A stretch of DNA of 64,000 bases from Hypomesus transpacificus (GCF_021917145.1 NW_025813704.1:321300-385299), one strand, 5' to 3'. Positions 23,340 through 34,003 are shown, numbered from the stretch's first letter. Numbers and translations are program-made. Notes: generated by a model not told the origin, from the letters alone.

Positions 23340-26300
23340 AGATAACAGCCCCTCCCATTGGTTGTAGCATGCATGGTTCTTCCTGTGGTGGAGGGAGGCA
23401 GTCTCCTGTTGACATTGTCAGTAGTCATGTCGTGACCGACCCAAACCTCCAGACATTCCAGCTCGACAATTTCTCCCACCCCGGGTGATGGACTACCTCA
23501 CCAACACCGGACACTCAGGTTTGGCTGGGGCGTGTCCGCCAGCAGTCATCTTGTTTGGCTTGGCACAGCAAGACCTCATCTTCACGTCACGTTCTGAGAT
23601 AGAATCTGAATAATATAGAGATAGAAAGAGAGATATTGTCCACAAAGGGAAATTATTATTTGCTCAAGTCAGGACAGACAAGACAGTAAATAACACACAC
23701 AGTACAAAAAAAAGAGTTATGATTCTTAAAGCAAAAATAAATAAATGCTAACTTTGATCCTCCATGGCTTGTTTGCCAGTGATGTGCGTGTTGAAGGAGG
23801 GCCTGGTGGAGGTGAGGGGGGGTGGCCTCAGCGGGACCTACCTCCCCCTGCAGATCAAGTTCCACTGGGGGGATACAGACCTCCAGCCTGGCTCAGAACA
23901 CACCGTCGATGGACACAGATATCCCATGGAGGTGTGTGTGTGTGACTCTGTTCATGTGGAGGTGTGTGTGTGTGTGACTGACTCTGTACATGTGGAGGTG
24001 TGTGTGTGTGTGTGTGACGGACTCTGTACATGTGGAGGTGTGTGTGTGTGTGACTGACTCTGTACATGTGGAGGTGTGTGTGTGTGTGTGTGACTGACTC
24101 TGTACATGTGGAGGTGTGTGTGTGTGTGTGACAGACTCTGTACATGTGGAGGTGTGTGTGTGTGTGACTGACTCTGTACATGTGGAGGTGTGTGTGTGTG
24201 TGACTGACTCTGTACATGTGGAGGTGTGTGTGTGTGTGACTGACTCTGTACATGTGGAGGTGTGTGTGTGTGTGACTGATTCTGTACATGTGGAGGTGTG
24301 TGTGACTGACTCTGTACATGTGGAGGTGTGTGTGTGTGTGACTGACTCTGTACATGTGGAGGTGTGTGTGTGTGTGACTGACTCTGTACATGTGGAGGTG
24401 TGTGTGTGTGTGTGACTCTGTTCATGTGGAGGTGTGTGTGTGTGTGACTCTGTACATGTGGAGGTGTGTGTGTGTGTGACTGACTCTGTACATGTGGAGG
24501 TGTGTGTGTGTGTGACTGACTCTGTACATGTGGAGGTGTGTGTGTGTGTGTGACTGACTCTGTACATGTGGAGGTGTGTGTGTGTGTGTGACTGACTCTG
24601 TACATGTGGAGGTGTGTGTGTGTGTGACTGACTCTGTACATGTGGAGGTGTGTGTGTGACTCTGTACATGTGGAGGTGTGTGTGTGTGTGTGTGTGACTC
24701 TGTACATGTGGAGGTGTGTGTGTGACTGACTCTGTACATGTGGAGGTGTGTGTGTGTGTGACTGACTCTGTACATGTGGAAGTGTGTGTGTGTGTGACTG
24801 ACTCTGTACATGTGGAGGTGTGTGTGTGACTGAATCTGTACATGTGGAGGTGTGTGTGTGTGTGACTGACTCTGTACATGTGGAGGTGTGTGTGTGACTG
24901 ACTCTGTACATGTGGAGGTGTGTGTGTGTGTGACTGACTCTGTACATGTGGAGGTGTGTGTGTGTGTGACTGACTCTGTACATGTGGAGGTGTGTGTGTG
25001 CGCATGGATTAATGTGTATGTGTGTGGGGATGTCACCGTGCATGTGTGTGTGTTACTGTACGTGTGTGTGTGTTACTGTACGTGTGTGTGTGTGTAGAGG
25101 AAAGATGTACAGTAGGGCTGGGCGATATGGGTAAAAAATTATCCCGATAGATATTTATATTTCCATTCAATAACGATAATTAAGACGATAGACCACAGAT
25201 CCGTAGCAGTAGCCAAATAAGTCTCTTCCTCAACTTTTTCCTACACTCGGCATAAGGTTTAGGCAGCGCCGTGTGAGAGAAGTGTTTGCGTCCAGGGAGC
25301 ACGTAGGCCTACCTGGGATCAAGTAACTTACGCTTTTTAAAAACGTGCTTTTTGTCAATACCTTGGCGCAAACTCACACTTTCTGCAGGTTCCAACGAGT
25401 GATTTAGCTTCAGGTGGTAAAAAAGGTTTGTCGTATTACAAGACTTGGTAGCCACCTGTTTGTTTACTACACAATTTGCACCGAACATTGCTCTGCTCTT
25501 TGTCGGATTTCAAAAAGCCAAACCACTTCCAAATAACTGAAGAAGACCAACCCTTTTATCAATAATTTCTTCATTTGAAGTTGCTCCCTTGTCATGTCTA
25601 TCGCTGCCACGTCACTGCCATGTTTTCGTCAATAAGACTCATTTTACGCAGTTAACATTAGCTACTCCACTCGAGGTGCATAGTCAGTATATTTTAGTGA
25701 GCATACGTAGGCTACCATTTCTCTGCAACTTCCTACTGCATCACAGAAATTAAATGGACTGCTGTTCCTAATTATTCTCTGTCGACATTATCGATATTAT
25801 TGAAAGTGAATTAATGTTACGATATTTTTATTGAGGGAAGTCATTACTTTGATAAATCGATAAAAAAAATGTTGCCCAGCCCTAATGTACAGCAACCTTT
25901 CCTTCCACCTACAAACTGGTGGTTGTCGTGGAGACCTGGTCTGTGTGTGCACTGCTCAGAATCCCTCCCCCTCCCCCCTCCTCCCCCTCCCCCTCACCTC
26001 CCCTCCCCCCCCTCCCCCCTCCCCTCCCCGCCCCTCCACCCTCCCTCCTCCCCCCTCCCCCTCCCCCTCCCCCTCCCCCTCCCCCTCCCCCCCTCCCCCC
26101 TCCCCCTCCCCCTCCCCCTCCCCCTCCTCCATCCCCCCTCTTCATCCTCATCCTGCTCATCCTCCCTAGATGCACATTGTGAGTGTGAAGAAAGAGCTGT
26201 CGATGGATGAAGTCCTGGGACATCCAGAGGGTCTGGCTGTGTTTGGGTTCTTCATCAATGTAAGCCAGCAGGCCAGCGCTCAGCTGACCTCAGCTGAACT

Positions 26301-29300
26301 GATCACGCTGGGAAACAAGGTTTGGAGGAAACCCAGCATACTTTAGATGGAGCTGCACTGAAGACTCACACTGCCATGTACAGTATAAGGAAATACATTT
26401 AGCTGACAATATTTTAAATATATATACATAGTTTGGGGCATTTTTCATGATTTGTTGGACGTTTTTAAATAATGTGACAGGAAAGGCTGGGAAATAGAGA
26501 GGGAAAGACATGCAGTAAAGGGTCAAGGTGGGATTTGAACCCAGGCCACTGCAGTAAAGGGTCAAGGTGGGATTTGAACCCAGGCCACTGCAGTAAAGGG
26601 TCAAGGTGGGATTTGAACCCAGGCCACTGCAGTAAAGGGTCAAGGTGGGATTTGAACCCAGGCCACTGCAGTAAAGGGTCAAGGTGGGATTTGAACCCAG
26701 GCCACTGCAGTAAAGGGTCAAGGTGGGATTTGAACCCAGGCCACTGCAGTAAAGGGTCAAGGTGGGATTTGAACCCAGGCCACTGGAGTAAAGGGTCATG
26801 GTGGGATTTGAACCGAGGCCACTGCAGTAAAGGGTCATGGTGGGATTTGAACCCAGGCTACTGGAGTAAAGCCTTAGCCTACATGGTTGCACACTAATCC
26901 GGTGAGCCCCATAGTAGATGTTCTTATCTAATGAGAGCTACAGGGGGGATTTGAACCTCCGACTTCTTAATCGGCAGTCAAATGTCTGCAGGGGGGGTGT
27001 TTCTCTCCAGTGTAAATGTGTCTCTCCTCAGCTGGGTCTCCTCTCTCCTCAGCTGGGTCTCCTCTCCTCAGCTGGGTCTCCTCTCCTCAGCTGGGTCTCC
27101 TCTGCTCAGCTGGGTCTCCTCTCTCCTCAGCTGGGTCTCCTCTGCTCAGCTGGGTCTCCTCTGCTCAGCTGGGTCTCCTCTCCTCAGCTGGGTCTCCTCT
27201 CCTCAGCTGGGTCTCCTCTGCTCAGCTGGGTCTCCTCTCCTCAGCTGGGTCTCCTCTCCTCAGCTGGGTCTCCTCTCCTCAGCTGGGTCTCCTCTCCTCA
27301 GCCTGGTCTCCTCTCCTCAGGTGACCGAGGACTGGGCTTCCTCGTCTGCCTGGGAGAACTTCACGTCCTACTTCAGCAACCTCACAGAGACAGGCAGGTT
27401 CTTCATCATCGGCTGTAGCATCCAGACTAAGAGAGAGGGGAGGATGAGGGGAGGGAGGGAAAGGGGGGAGGGAGGGATGGAGGGGCCTGCCTGTGTGTGT
27501 GTGTGTGTCTGCTACAACTTAATTAATTTGCTGTTCTTTTTGTTTCTGTTTGATTGCTCTCTCAGACAGCGTTGTTGAGCTGCACCACAACATGTCTATC
27601 AATGATTTACTGGCAGGAGTGGATCTCACAAGGTTTTACCGATATCTGGGTTCCCTGACCACGCCCACCTGCGACGAGGCAGTGGTGTGGACCGTCTTTC
27701 AAGAGCCAATCAGGATCAGCAGGGAGCTGGTGAGTCATCAGAAAGAAAAAAAAGTTGTTTGCTATCTTTAAAACGCCACACTGACAAACCAGTTTCTGGA
27801 GGTTAAGGACTTAAACTTATCTTATATCACTGAGATGCCTATTTTACAATTACCAAATGATTTACACGGCTAATGTTTATGATGACAGACCTTGATCTTG
27901 AGTCGTGCAACATTCCGTTCTGTCTTCAGCGTAGCTGGCAGGTGGCTGCTGATGGTATGCACCCAGACAGTTTTGTGACATTAAAATCATGTGAGTCAGG
28001 TGATTTGGGGAATTGAATGAATGCCAATAGAGAGCTTGGTGAAACTTGAAGAAGTAAGGGGGTGAGGCTGGGGTGAAGGGCCAAAACGAACAGTTGTTAC
28101 CCAACCCTCCATCATGTATTACGTAAAGTCAATTATGAAATGAGTATGCTTATTATTTAAGAGTGAGTTACTCCGATAGGAATCTGTAGATCCTTCACAA
28201 GGACTAGCATCATTATCAGTCTTCAACAACGTCACAATGCTTCTGTCAGACAGGGAGATCCCATCAGCTCAGCTTGTCTCTTAGATTGACTGTTTAATCT
28301 GTTGCATCGCAAATCCTCATCAATCTCACAGCTCCGTTTCACGTGTTGTCGGATAATCCTTCATCTGTACACGCGTGTGCTCCGCCCTATCATGACAATG
28401 ATGCATCACCCAAACATTCCCCAGTTCCTATGCAGTCTTTTATTGCAGCACTTGGCATACGCCTACGGCCCCTGTTCAGCCTCATTTACTGTCCCTTCTT
28501 CCACTTCCTCATCAATACCTGCTTGTTTTGAAACGTCAATGACCTTGAGGAAGGAGAGAGAGAAAGGGAAAGACAAAGAATAGTAGAGATTAGTAGAGAT
28601 TGTGTTTTAGTACAAACCCGCTGGTCGTGTCTGTCTACATAAGTCTCTGTTTGCAATGCACCCAACTGAATCTTTCTGTGTCATGGAGATATGACATTTA
28701 TGAAAAGTATCAAGTTTAATTCCAAATATATCAAACCAGTTCCAAATCAGTCAAACTGTGTTTAACTGAAAGTGATTGTTTACAAACTGTTCGGACCAGT
28801 GTAAGAGGTGACAACCGTATCCAAGGAAGGACTGTCTTTTTTAGTTGTTGTCATTTGATGTGACATAGGCCTACAACGTTTTTGTTCGTGACTCAGCAGT
28901 TTCTCTGTGCTTCTTTTTCAGATGGTGAAGTTCCCAAAGAACATCAATCTGACGAACATCTATCGGCCCACACAGCCTCTCAACCAGCGCGTAGTCTCTG
29001 CCTCCCCCGCTGTTACGCCAACCCCTGGTGGGTTGAGGGAATGGCATGCTAGCTTTATTGTGTGTCATGGTTTTATTGAACTACGTAGGAGGAAGATCGT
29101 CATGTCATCATGTCATTGATTTAGATATGTATATTTTTTTTTATCAGCTTCATTACATTCAGACTGGTGCTACGATGACAAGTGCTGTAAGATACTCTTT
29201 TTTCTCCTTCTAAATTGTAAACACATTCCTTCCTTGCATATTGTCGTCATCTCTTTGCACTGGTCCGAACAATTCGTAAACAACCAATTCAGTTAAACAC

Positions 29301-32300
29301 AAAGCTTGACCAGTTTGATAGATTTGGAATTGAACCCATGAGACATTTTAAGTTATTTTCAAAAAGTTTCTAACCCCACGGCTCTGCAGCCTTCTCTCCG
29401 TCTCTGTGGAGCCAGATCCCTGACTCCCACTGCGGGGGGGACAACCAGTCTCCTGTCAACATTGTAGAAGACCAGGTTATGGTGGACAGAATGCTGCAGG
29501 ACTTCATCTTCGACCATTTTGACGACCAGCGTGCCATCAAGCACCTCGTTAACACAGGACACTCAGGTAGGGGGAAGTCTTGTTCAGGTTACACCAGATA
29601 TATACTCTTGTATTTTTTATAATCTGTATTTTTTCAGTCTAGTTATGCTGCACTGTTAAGGAAGTATTTCCATAACTCTTTTTTCCCAAAAACAGTCAAT
29701 GTGCATTTTACAATTTGACCTTAAACACGTATGGTACAGAAATATCTCTCTATTGTACAGCTAAGTACACCATCCTGTACAATTAATACCATACTGTAGC
29801 TACAAAAGAAAAAGTTTGGTGCAATGCAAACACACTGTCAGACTTTTGGAGACCGACATGACCAACTCGTTTTACTAATCACAATCTCTACTACTTCTAT
29901 CTCCTCCTCTCTCATTCTCCTCCTCATTTATCTCCTCCTTCTCTCACTATCTTCCCCTCTTCTCTATCACCTCCTCTCTCTATCTCCCCCTCCTCTCTCT
30001 ATCTCCCCCTCCTCTCTCTATCTCCTCCTCTCTCTATCTCCTCCTCTCTCTATCTCCCCCTCATCTCTCTATCTCCCCTTCCTCTCTCTATCTCCCCCTT
30101 CTCACTCTATCTCCCCCTCCTCTCTCTATCTCCCCCTCCTCTCTCTATCTCCCCCTCCTCACTCTATTCCCCCCTCCCCGCTCTCTCTTTTGCTCCCTCC
30201 CTCCCCACAATTTACCCTCCCTCTCTCTCTTCCCCACCCTCTCTCCACCCATCCCACCCACTGTCCTCCCTCCCTCCTTAGTGAAATGTGTTTTGCATGA
30301 TGACTTGGTGTCATTGTCTGGAGGTGGTCTAGGCTACAAGTACACCACCCTCCAGTTCCACTTCCACTGGGGCACCACTGACCAGCAGACGCTTGGCTCA
30401 GAACACACCCTCAATTCCAAGAGGTTCCCCATGGTGGTAGGAACCAGTCCCACTACAATCAGGGGGGTATGAATTAGTGGTTAGAGCAATTGATGGTTAG
30501 GTCAGCAGGTCGGGAATGATTATTTATTTTATGATGCTCACATTTCTTCCGTAACTTAAATCCATTTTAAAGTAAAAACATTTTTACAACAGTTTTCTCA
30601 TTTGTCAATAGTTGCACCTATAACTAACTATAATTACACGGCTGTTGCTGAGGTAATTTACGTTTGTGACATAGTTTGAAAGCCCAAGATGTCATCTCGG
30701 TTGGAGGAAAGAAAGACAGGACACAGGAGGGAGTAACTAACCATCGTCCAGCGGAGGGTCTTGGTTTCAGTACGTTCCTCATGAGCTGGTGCTGGCCTGA
30801 CTTCCTTTCCCCCTCCCAGATGCACGTGGTGTCTCAGAGGAGTGACCTGACCTTGGAGGAAGCTAAACAGACGTTCAACGGTTTTGCTGTGCTGGGGTTC
30901 TTTCTTGAGGTACACAGTGTCCAGATCCACGGATGTCAGTTAAACTAAACTGCCTTGCTGAATACATGCATTGTGTGTTGGGTTATAATTCCATATGAAT
31001 GCATAGACTGAATGACCCTCTTCACCCCAACCCCTACCCACCACTACTACTAACCCCCCCCCCACACACACAACCCTCCCCACTCCATAACCTCCACCAC
31101 CCCATCACCTCCACCACCCCATCACCTCCACCACCCCATCACCTCCACCACCCCATAAACTCCACCACCCCATCACCTCCACCACCCCATCACCTCCACC
31201 ACTCCATCACCTCCACCACCCCATCACCTCCACCACCCCATCACCTCCACCACCCCATCACCTCCACCACCCCATAAACTCCACCACCCCACCACCTCCA
31301 CCACCCCATCACCTCCACCACTCCATCACCTCCACCACCCCATCACCTCCACCACCCCATCACCTCCACCACCCCATAAACTCCACCACCCCATCACCTC
31401 CAGGGCAGGGAGGAAGCTGTCCCAAGCCCAGGAACCCCTAATAGTCACAAGGTGAGCAGAAATGGTTTCTTTAAACATTGTTTAGACTTCACCAAAAGGC
31501 AGAAAAACTTGTGAGATGTAAAGAGGAGACACTGGCCTCTCCTGGGGCTTGTCCTGTTCTTTAACTGCTTTGGTTTTTTATGTTTTGAAGATTTCTAACG
31601 ACAACTCTGATGCTTGGATGAAACTGACGTCGTACCTGTCAGCAGTTTCAAACATAAGTGAGTACGTGCAAGACAGATTACCAGCAGCAACCAATCATCT
31701 GACTGAGATTTACTTTGACAGGAAGTGTATGATAGACAACCTGAAAGTTTAAATTGTAGGAACACGGCCACAGGAAGGAAACTATAGAACTGTGATGTTC
31801 AGATGTCATTTTCTAGGCACCACTGTTGAAGTTACCCACAACATCTCTCTGGATGACCTGCTTGGAGATGTGGATCGCAAGACTTTCTACCGCTACAATG
31901 GCTCCTTAACCACCCCCCCCTGCAATGAGGCAGTGGTTTGGACCATCTTCAAACACCCAGTCAAGGTGGACAAGGACCTGGTGAGTGGAATAGACCATAT
32001 GGAGAGCGGTGTAGCTGGAAATGCTTCATTTTTATCCCTCAAAAACCAGTAGGCCCTGATAATCGTTTGGACTGAGTGTGAAACTGAATTCTAGACCCGG
32101 GCTTGCCATTTTTACATTGAATTGCCAATTGCACAATGCATTTATATGTGAATATAGAGTCCAAAAGAGATCCATGTTTTTGACATTTTTGAAGAGAGCA
32201 AAGACCTGCTGTGCAGTCACAGCAGATCTTGCTCTCTTCAAAAATGTCGGCAAACAACTGTAGCACCTGTCAGAGTTTCTGTTTGGTGCAACAAGTCAGA

Positions 32301-33611
32301 GGATGCCAGCGATCACACTGTACAGTTGGTAATATTCATCAGAATGGCATTTGGTGAGTTTTTGTCAAAGATGAATTCTTAACATTATTGCCATTAAAAA
32401 CTACCGGCTCAGGAATTTGAAGAAAGGTTAAATTAGTTTAGAATACCAGAGCCATGTGTTACTTCCTTTCAATATCTGAAATGTCTGAAGAAATTGGCGA
32501 GGTGTTCAGCCTGAATGTGGATGCCTGGGAAATGTAAATCATCAGTCTCCAAAATGAGTTTAAATTACGTCACTCTGGCCCTAACTTTCGGAACCTTGTT
32601 GACTAGAAAGATTCCAGCAGCACACATCATGAGAATGAACCTTTAACACCCAGGATGGACTGTTAAGCAATATAATTGTTGAGGAAAAGAAATAGCTTGC
32701 AACATGTTAAAAAAAATTATTAATAGCTCTTGTGCCAAAAAAACTGGACACTCCCGTGCTAGACAGAAGCAGATGTCCTTGTCAGGCCAGATCTATTAAC
32801 TGAGAATTTCTTTGAAATACCTCAAATCTCGATGCAAATCTCACTCACAGGTGCAAGCAGTCCCTGAGGCGTCCAATGGGCACTCAGTGAGGAGCTGAAA
32901 GCCTTCTCCATTTGAGGCCAAAGCATTGTGTCGGTTCCACTTAGAGTGCAATAAAGATGAACTCCATCTAACTCTTTTAGAAAAAGAATATTACAGAAAA
33001 AGTTTACAAATTAATATGACACACAGACCAGGATTAGCATATCACATCACAGAGATCTAAGCATCTACGAAAAGGCCTAGTCATGTAACTGATGACTTTG
33101 CAATTAGGATTCTTCTCGGGAGCCCTCTGCCAACTGTACAAGAATAAGGTTGGGGATCATATCTGAGCGAGGCTGCAATCCAGAATTGCTCACTACATCT
33201 GATAAGGGATAGGCATGCTGCCTGATCTCACTTCAAACAATCAAGTATGAAATGACCGCCTGTTAGGCAAGTCACTCCCATACCAGCCAGTCAAACAGGA
33301 AGGTAAACTGAACAGGCCACATGACACTGACAGGACCGGTTTACGTGATTTCAATGGAAAATATAAGATGAACCCTCCCTCCCTCCCCCTCTCTCTCCCT
33401 CTACCTCTTCCTTCCCCTCTCCCTCCCCCTCTCCCTCCTACAGATGAAGAGGTTTCCTACCTATGCCGGATTCACCAACGTCTTCCGTCCTCAACAACCG
33501 CTCCGCAGCAGAACCATCTACACCAAAGCAGCCGCCCCCAACCTCCGCCCTCCAGCCACCCCCCTCCTCCTCCTCCTGCTCCTGGCCTGGCCAGGCACAC
33601 TGCTTGGCTAG
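22758..33611 (+). CDS. Two-domain GPI-anchored CA4-like carbonic anhydrase gene (N-terminal exon not found)
   Basis: Fourteen exons encode two consecutive alpha-carbonic anhydrase domains that splice in one frame. Domain 1: 22758-22787, 23342-23518, 23780-23931, 26170-26259, 27321-27393, 27566-27729, 28922-29027. Domain 2: 29148-29186, 29390-29566, 30282-30436, 30820-30909, 31591-31657, 31817-31980, 33444-33611 (TAG). Exon 29027 ends in phase 1 and 29148 continues it as [14 protein letters not shown]. Domain 1 has no hydrophobic tail of its own, whereas the last exon ends in [15 protein letters not shown], a GPI-attachment type signal. Alpha-CAs interconvert CO2 and bicarbonate, and CA4 types act on the outer cell surface. 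A 48-nt stretch at 31404-31451 could be a cassette exon. A fused transcript is inferred from phase and missing ends; two separate genes with a lost end remain possible. Confidence 0.75.
22896..23340 (+). repeat. (CT)n-rich tract forming the intron 3' end
   Basis: About 440 nt of almost pure CT/CCCT directly abut the AG acceptor at 23340-23341 of domain 1 exon 2. All frames here are low-complexity artefacts. Confidence 0.95.
23926..25005 (+). repeat. Minisatellite copying a carbonic anhydrase exon end and donor
   Basis: The exon ends CCCATGGAG|GTGTGTGTG. The following ~1.07 kb consists of about 29 units with CATGTGGAG|GTGTGTGTG, a variable (GT)n and GACTGACTCTGTA. Each unit thus repeats GTGGAG|GTGTGT, mirroring ATGGAG|GTGTGT at the junction. 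Length differences are in the GT run. Confidence 0.9.
25111..25884 (+). mobile_element. Non-autonomous hAT element with 8-bp target duplication
   Basis: Flanked by the perfect duplication ATGTACAG (25103-25110 and 25885-25892). Ends are TAGGGCTGGGCGATA and TTGCCCAGCCCTA (inverse). 774 bp without a transposase frame, in the intron between domain 1 exons 3 and 4. Confidence 0.88.
25965..26135 (+). repeat. CCCCTC-rich simple repeat
   Basis: Pyrimidine tract of CCCCTC units upstream of the acceptor at 26168-26169. Confidence 0.9.
26515..26880 (-). repeat. 39-bp tandem array carrying tRNA B-box motifs
   Basis: About nine units of GGTGGGATTTGAACCCAGG plus CCACTGCAGTAAAGGGTCAA. On the minus strand each has GGGTTCAAATCCC, a match to the B-box of tRNA promoters. 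A tRNA-like GATTTGAACC also occurs just outside at 26949. The array looks like an amplified fragment of a tRNA-derived SINE. Confidence 0.8.
27020..27320 (+). repeat. ~19-bp minisatellite copying a 3' splice site
   Basis: Units CTGGGTCTCCTCTCCTCAG run into the acceptor of domain 1 exon 5 (27319-27320). About 16 consecutive TCCTCAG or TGCTCAG acceptor-like sites stand in a row; only the last precedes the conserved coding frame. Confidence 0.9.
28710..29335. repeat. ~85-bp inverted repeats flanking the domain-linker exons
   Basis: Sequence at about 28718-28803 (CCAAATATATCAAACCAGTT ... GTTCGGACCAGTG) recurs inverted at about 29255-29335 (CACTGGTCCGAACAATT ... CTGGTCAAGC type). The two arms enclose exons 28922-29027 and 29148-29186. 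No transposon ends were recognised. Confidence 0.6.
29148..33611 (+). CDS. Carbonic anhydrase domain 2 (zinc ligands intact) with GPI signal
   Basis: Complete CA4-like domain: [32 protein letters not shown] (His64 shuttle kept), LQFHFHWG (His94, His96), GSEHTL (Glu106), MVMHVV (His119), and [18 protein letters not shown] (Thr199, and the Cys that pairs with the N-terminal Cys). Glu117, the residue that normally hydrogen-bonds His119, is Val here (PMV|MH across 30436/30820). The C-terminal exon has a polar stretch, then [10 protein letters not shown] and a Leu-rich tail. It follows domain 1 by a 120-nt intron (29028-29147), the closest exon pair in the gene. Confidence 0.85.
29925..30275 (+). 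repeat. CTCCTCTCTCTATCTCCCC repeat
   Basis: CT-rich intronic tract before the domain 2 acceptor at 30280-30281. Confidence 0.85.
31075..31402 (+). repeat. 15-bp repeat (CACCCCATCACCTCCAC)
   Basis: About 20 units of CCATCACCTCCACCACC in the domain 2 intron, ending at CACCTCCAG|GGCAGG (31403). That last AG could serve the optional exon 31404-31451. Confidence 0.85.
32182..32248 (+). ncRNA. 67-nt near-perfect hairpin in a carbonic anhydrase intron (miRNA-precursor-like)
   Basis: Left arm 32182-32213 and right arm 32218-32248 pair over about 30 bp with one bulge and one mismatch, closed by CAGT. The arms start GACATTTTTGAAGAGAGCAA. Size and pairing resemble a pre-miRNA, but a small palindromic MITE would look the same. 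I recognise no known miRNA. Confidence 0.35.
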
Positions 33612-34003
33612 GCTCTGGGTCACTGTTTGGCTAGGCTCTGGGTCACTGCTTGGCTAGGCTCTGGGTCACTGCTTGGCTAGGATCTGGGTCACTGCTTGGC
33701 TAGGCTCTGGGTCACTGCTTGGCTAGGCTCTGGGTCACTGTTTGGCTAGGCTCTGGGTCACTGCTTGGCTAGGCTCTGGGTCACTGTTTGGCTAGGCTCT
33801 GGGTCACTGCTTGGCTAGGCTCTGGGTCACTGTTTGGCTAGGCTCTGGGTCACTGCTTGGCTAGGCTCTGGGTCACTGCTTGTCTAGGCTCTGGGTCACT
33901 GTTTGGCTAGGCTCTGGGTCACTGCTTGGCTAGGCTCTGGGTCACTGCTTGGCTAGGCTCTGGGTCACTGCTTGGCTAGGCTCTGGGTCACTGTGCTGTC
34001 TGT
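33598..34003 (+). repeat. 23-bp minisatellite seeded at the carbonic anhydrase stop codon
   Basis: The coding end CACTGCTTGGCTAG is the start of a 23-bp unit (CACTGCTTGGCTAGGCTCTGG plus GT) repeated about 17 times through the 3'UTR. Confidence 0.92.

Larger units (their letters stand above)
22758..29027 (+). pseudogene. Carbonic anhydrase domain 1: zinc-ligand loss and two frameshifts
   Basis: Fold motifs are kept: [53 protein letters not shown]. At the first zinc-ligand site the sequence reads QIKFHWG where active enzymes have Q-x-H-x-H-W, so His94 is Lys (AAG in 23860-23875). In exon 23342-23518 there are 22 nt between the conserved Trp codon (23359-23361) and Cys codon (23384), where both paralogues have 21. 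A C is missing in the run at 23479-23482. The exon is still 177 nt, like domain 2. As written, frame 1 stops at TAG 23365-23367. This fits a decaying or catalytically dead domain, or two assembly errors near homopolymers. The rest of the domain is open. The intron after 27393 begins with GC. Confidence 0.65.

Noticed and set aside
23855..25043. His/Thr-rich minus-strand frames up to 370 codons
   Set aside because: Complement of the GTGTGACTGACTCTG array; no start context, splice logic or homology.
26260..26320. Extension of domain 1 exon 4 past 26259 (open frame to 26342)
   Set aside because: AAT|GTAAGC is a good donor and exon length (90 nt) then equals domain 2; the extension has no match in the other domains.
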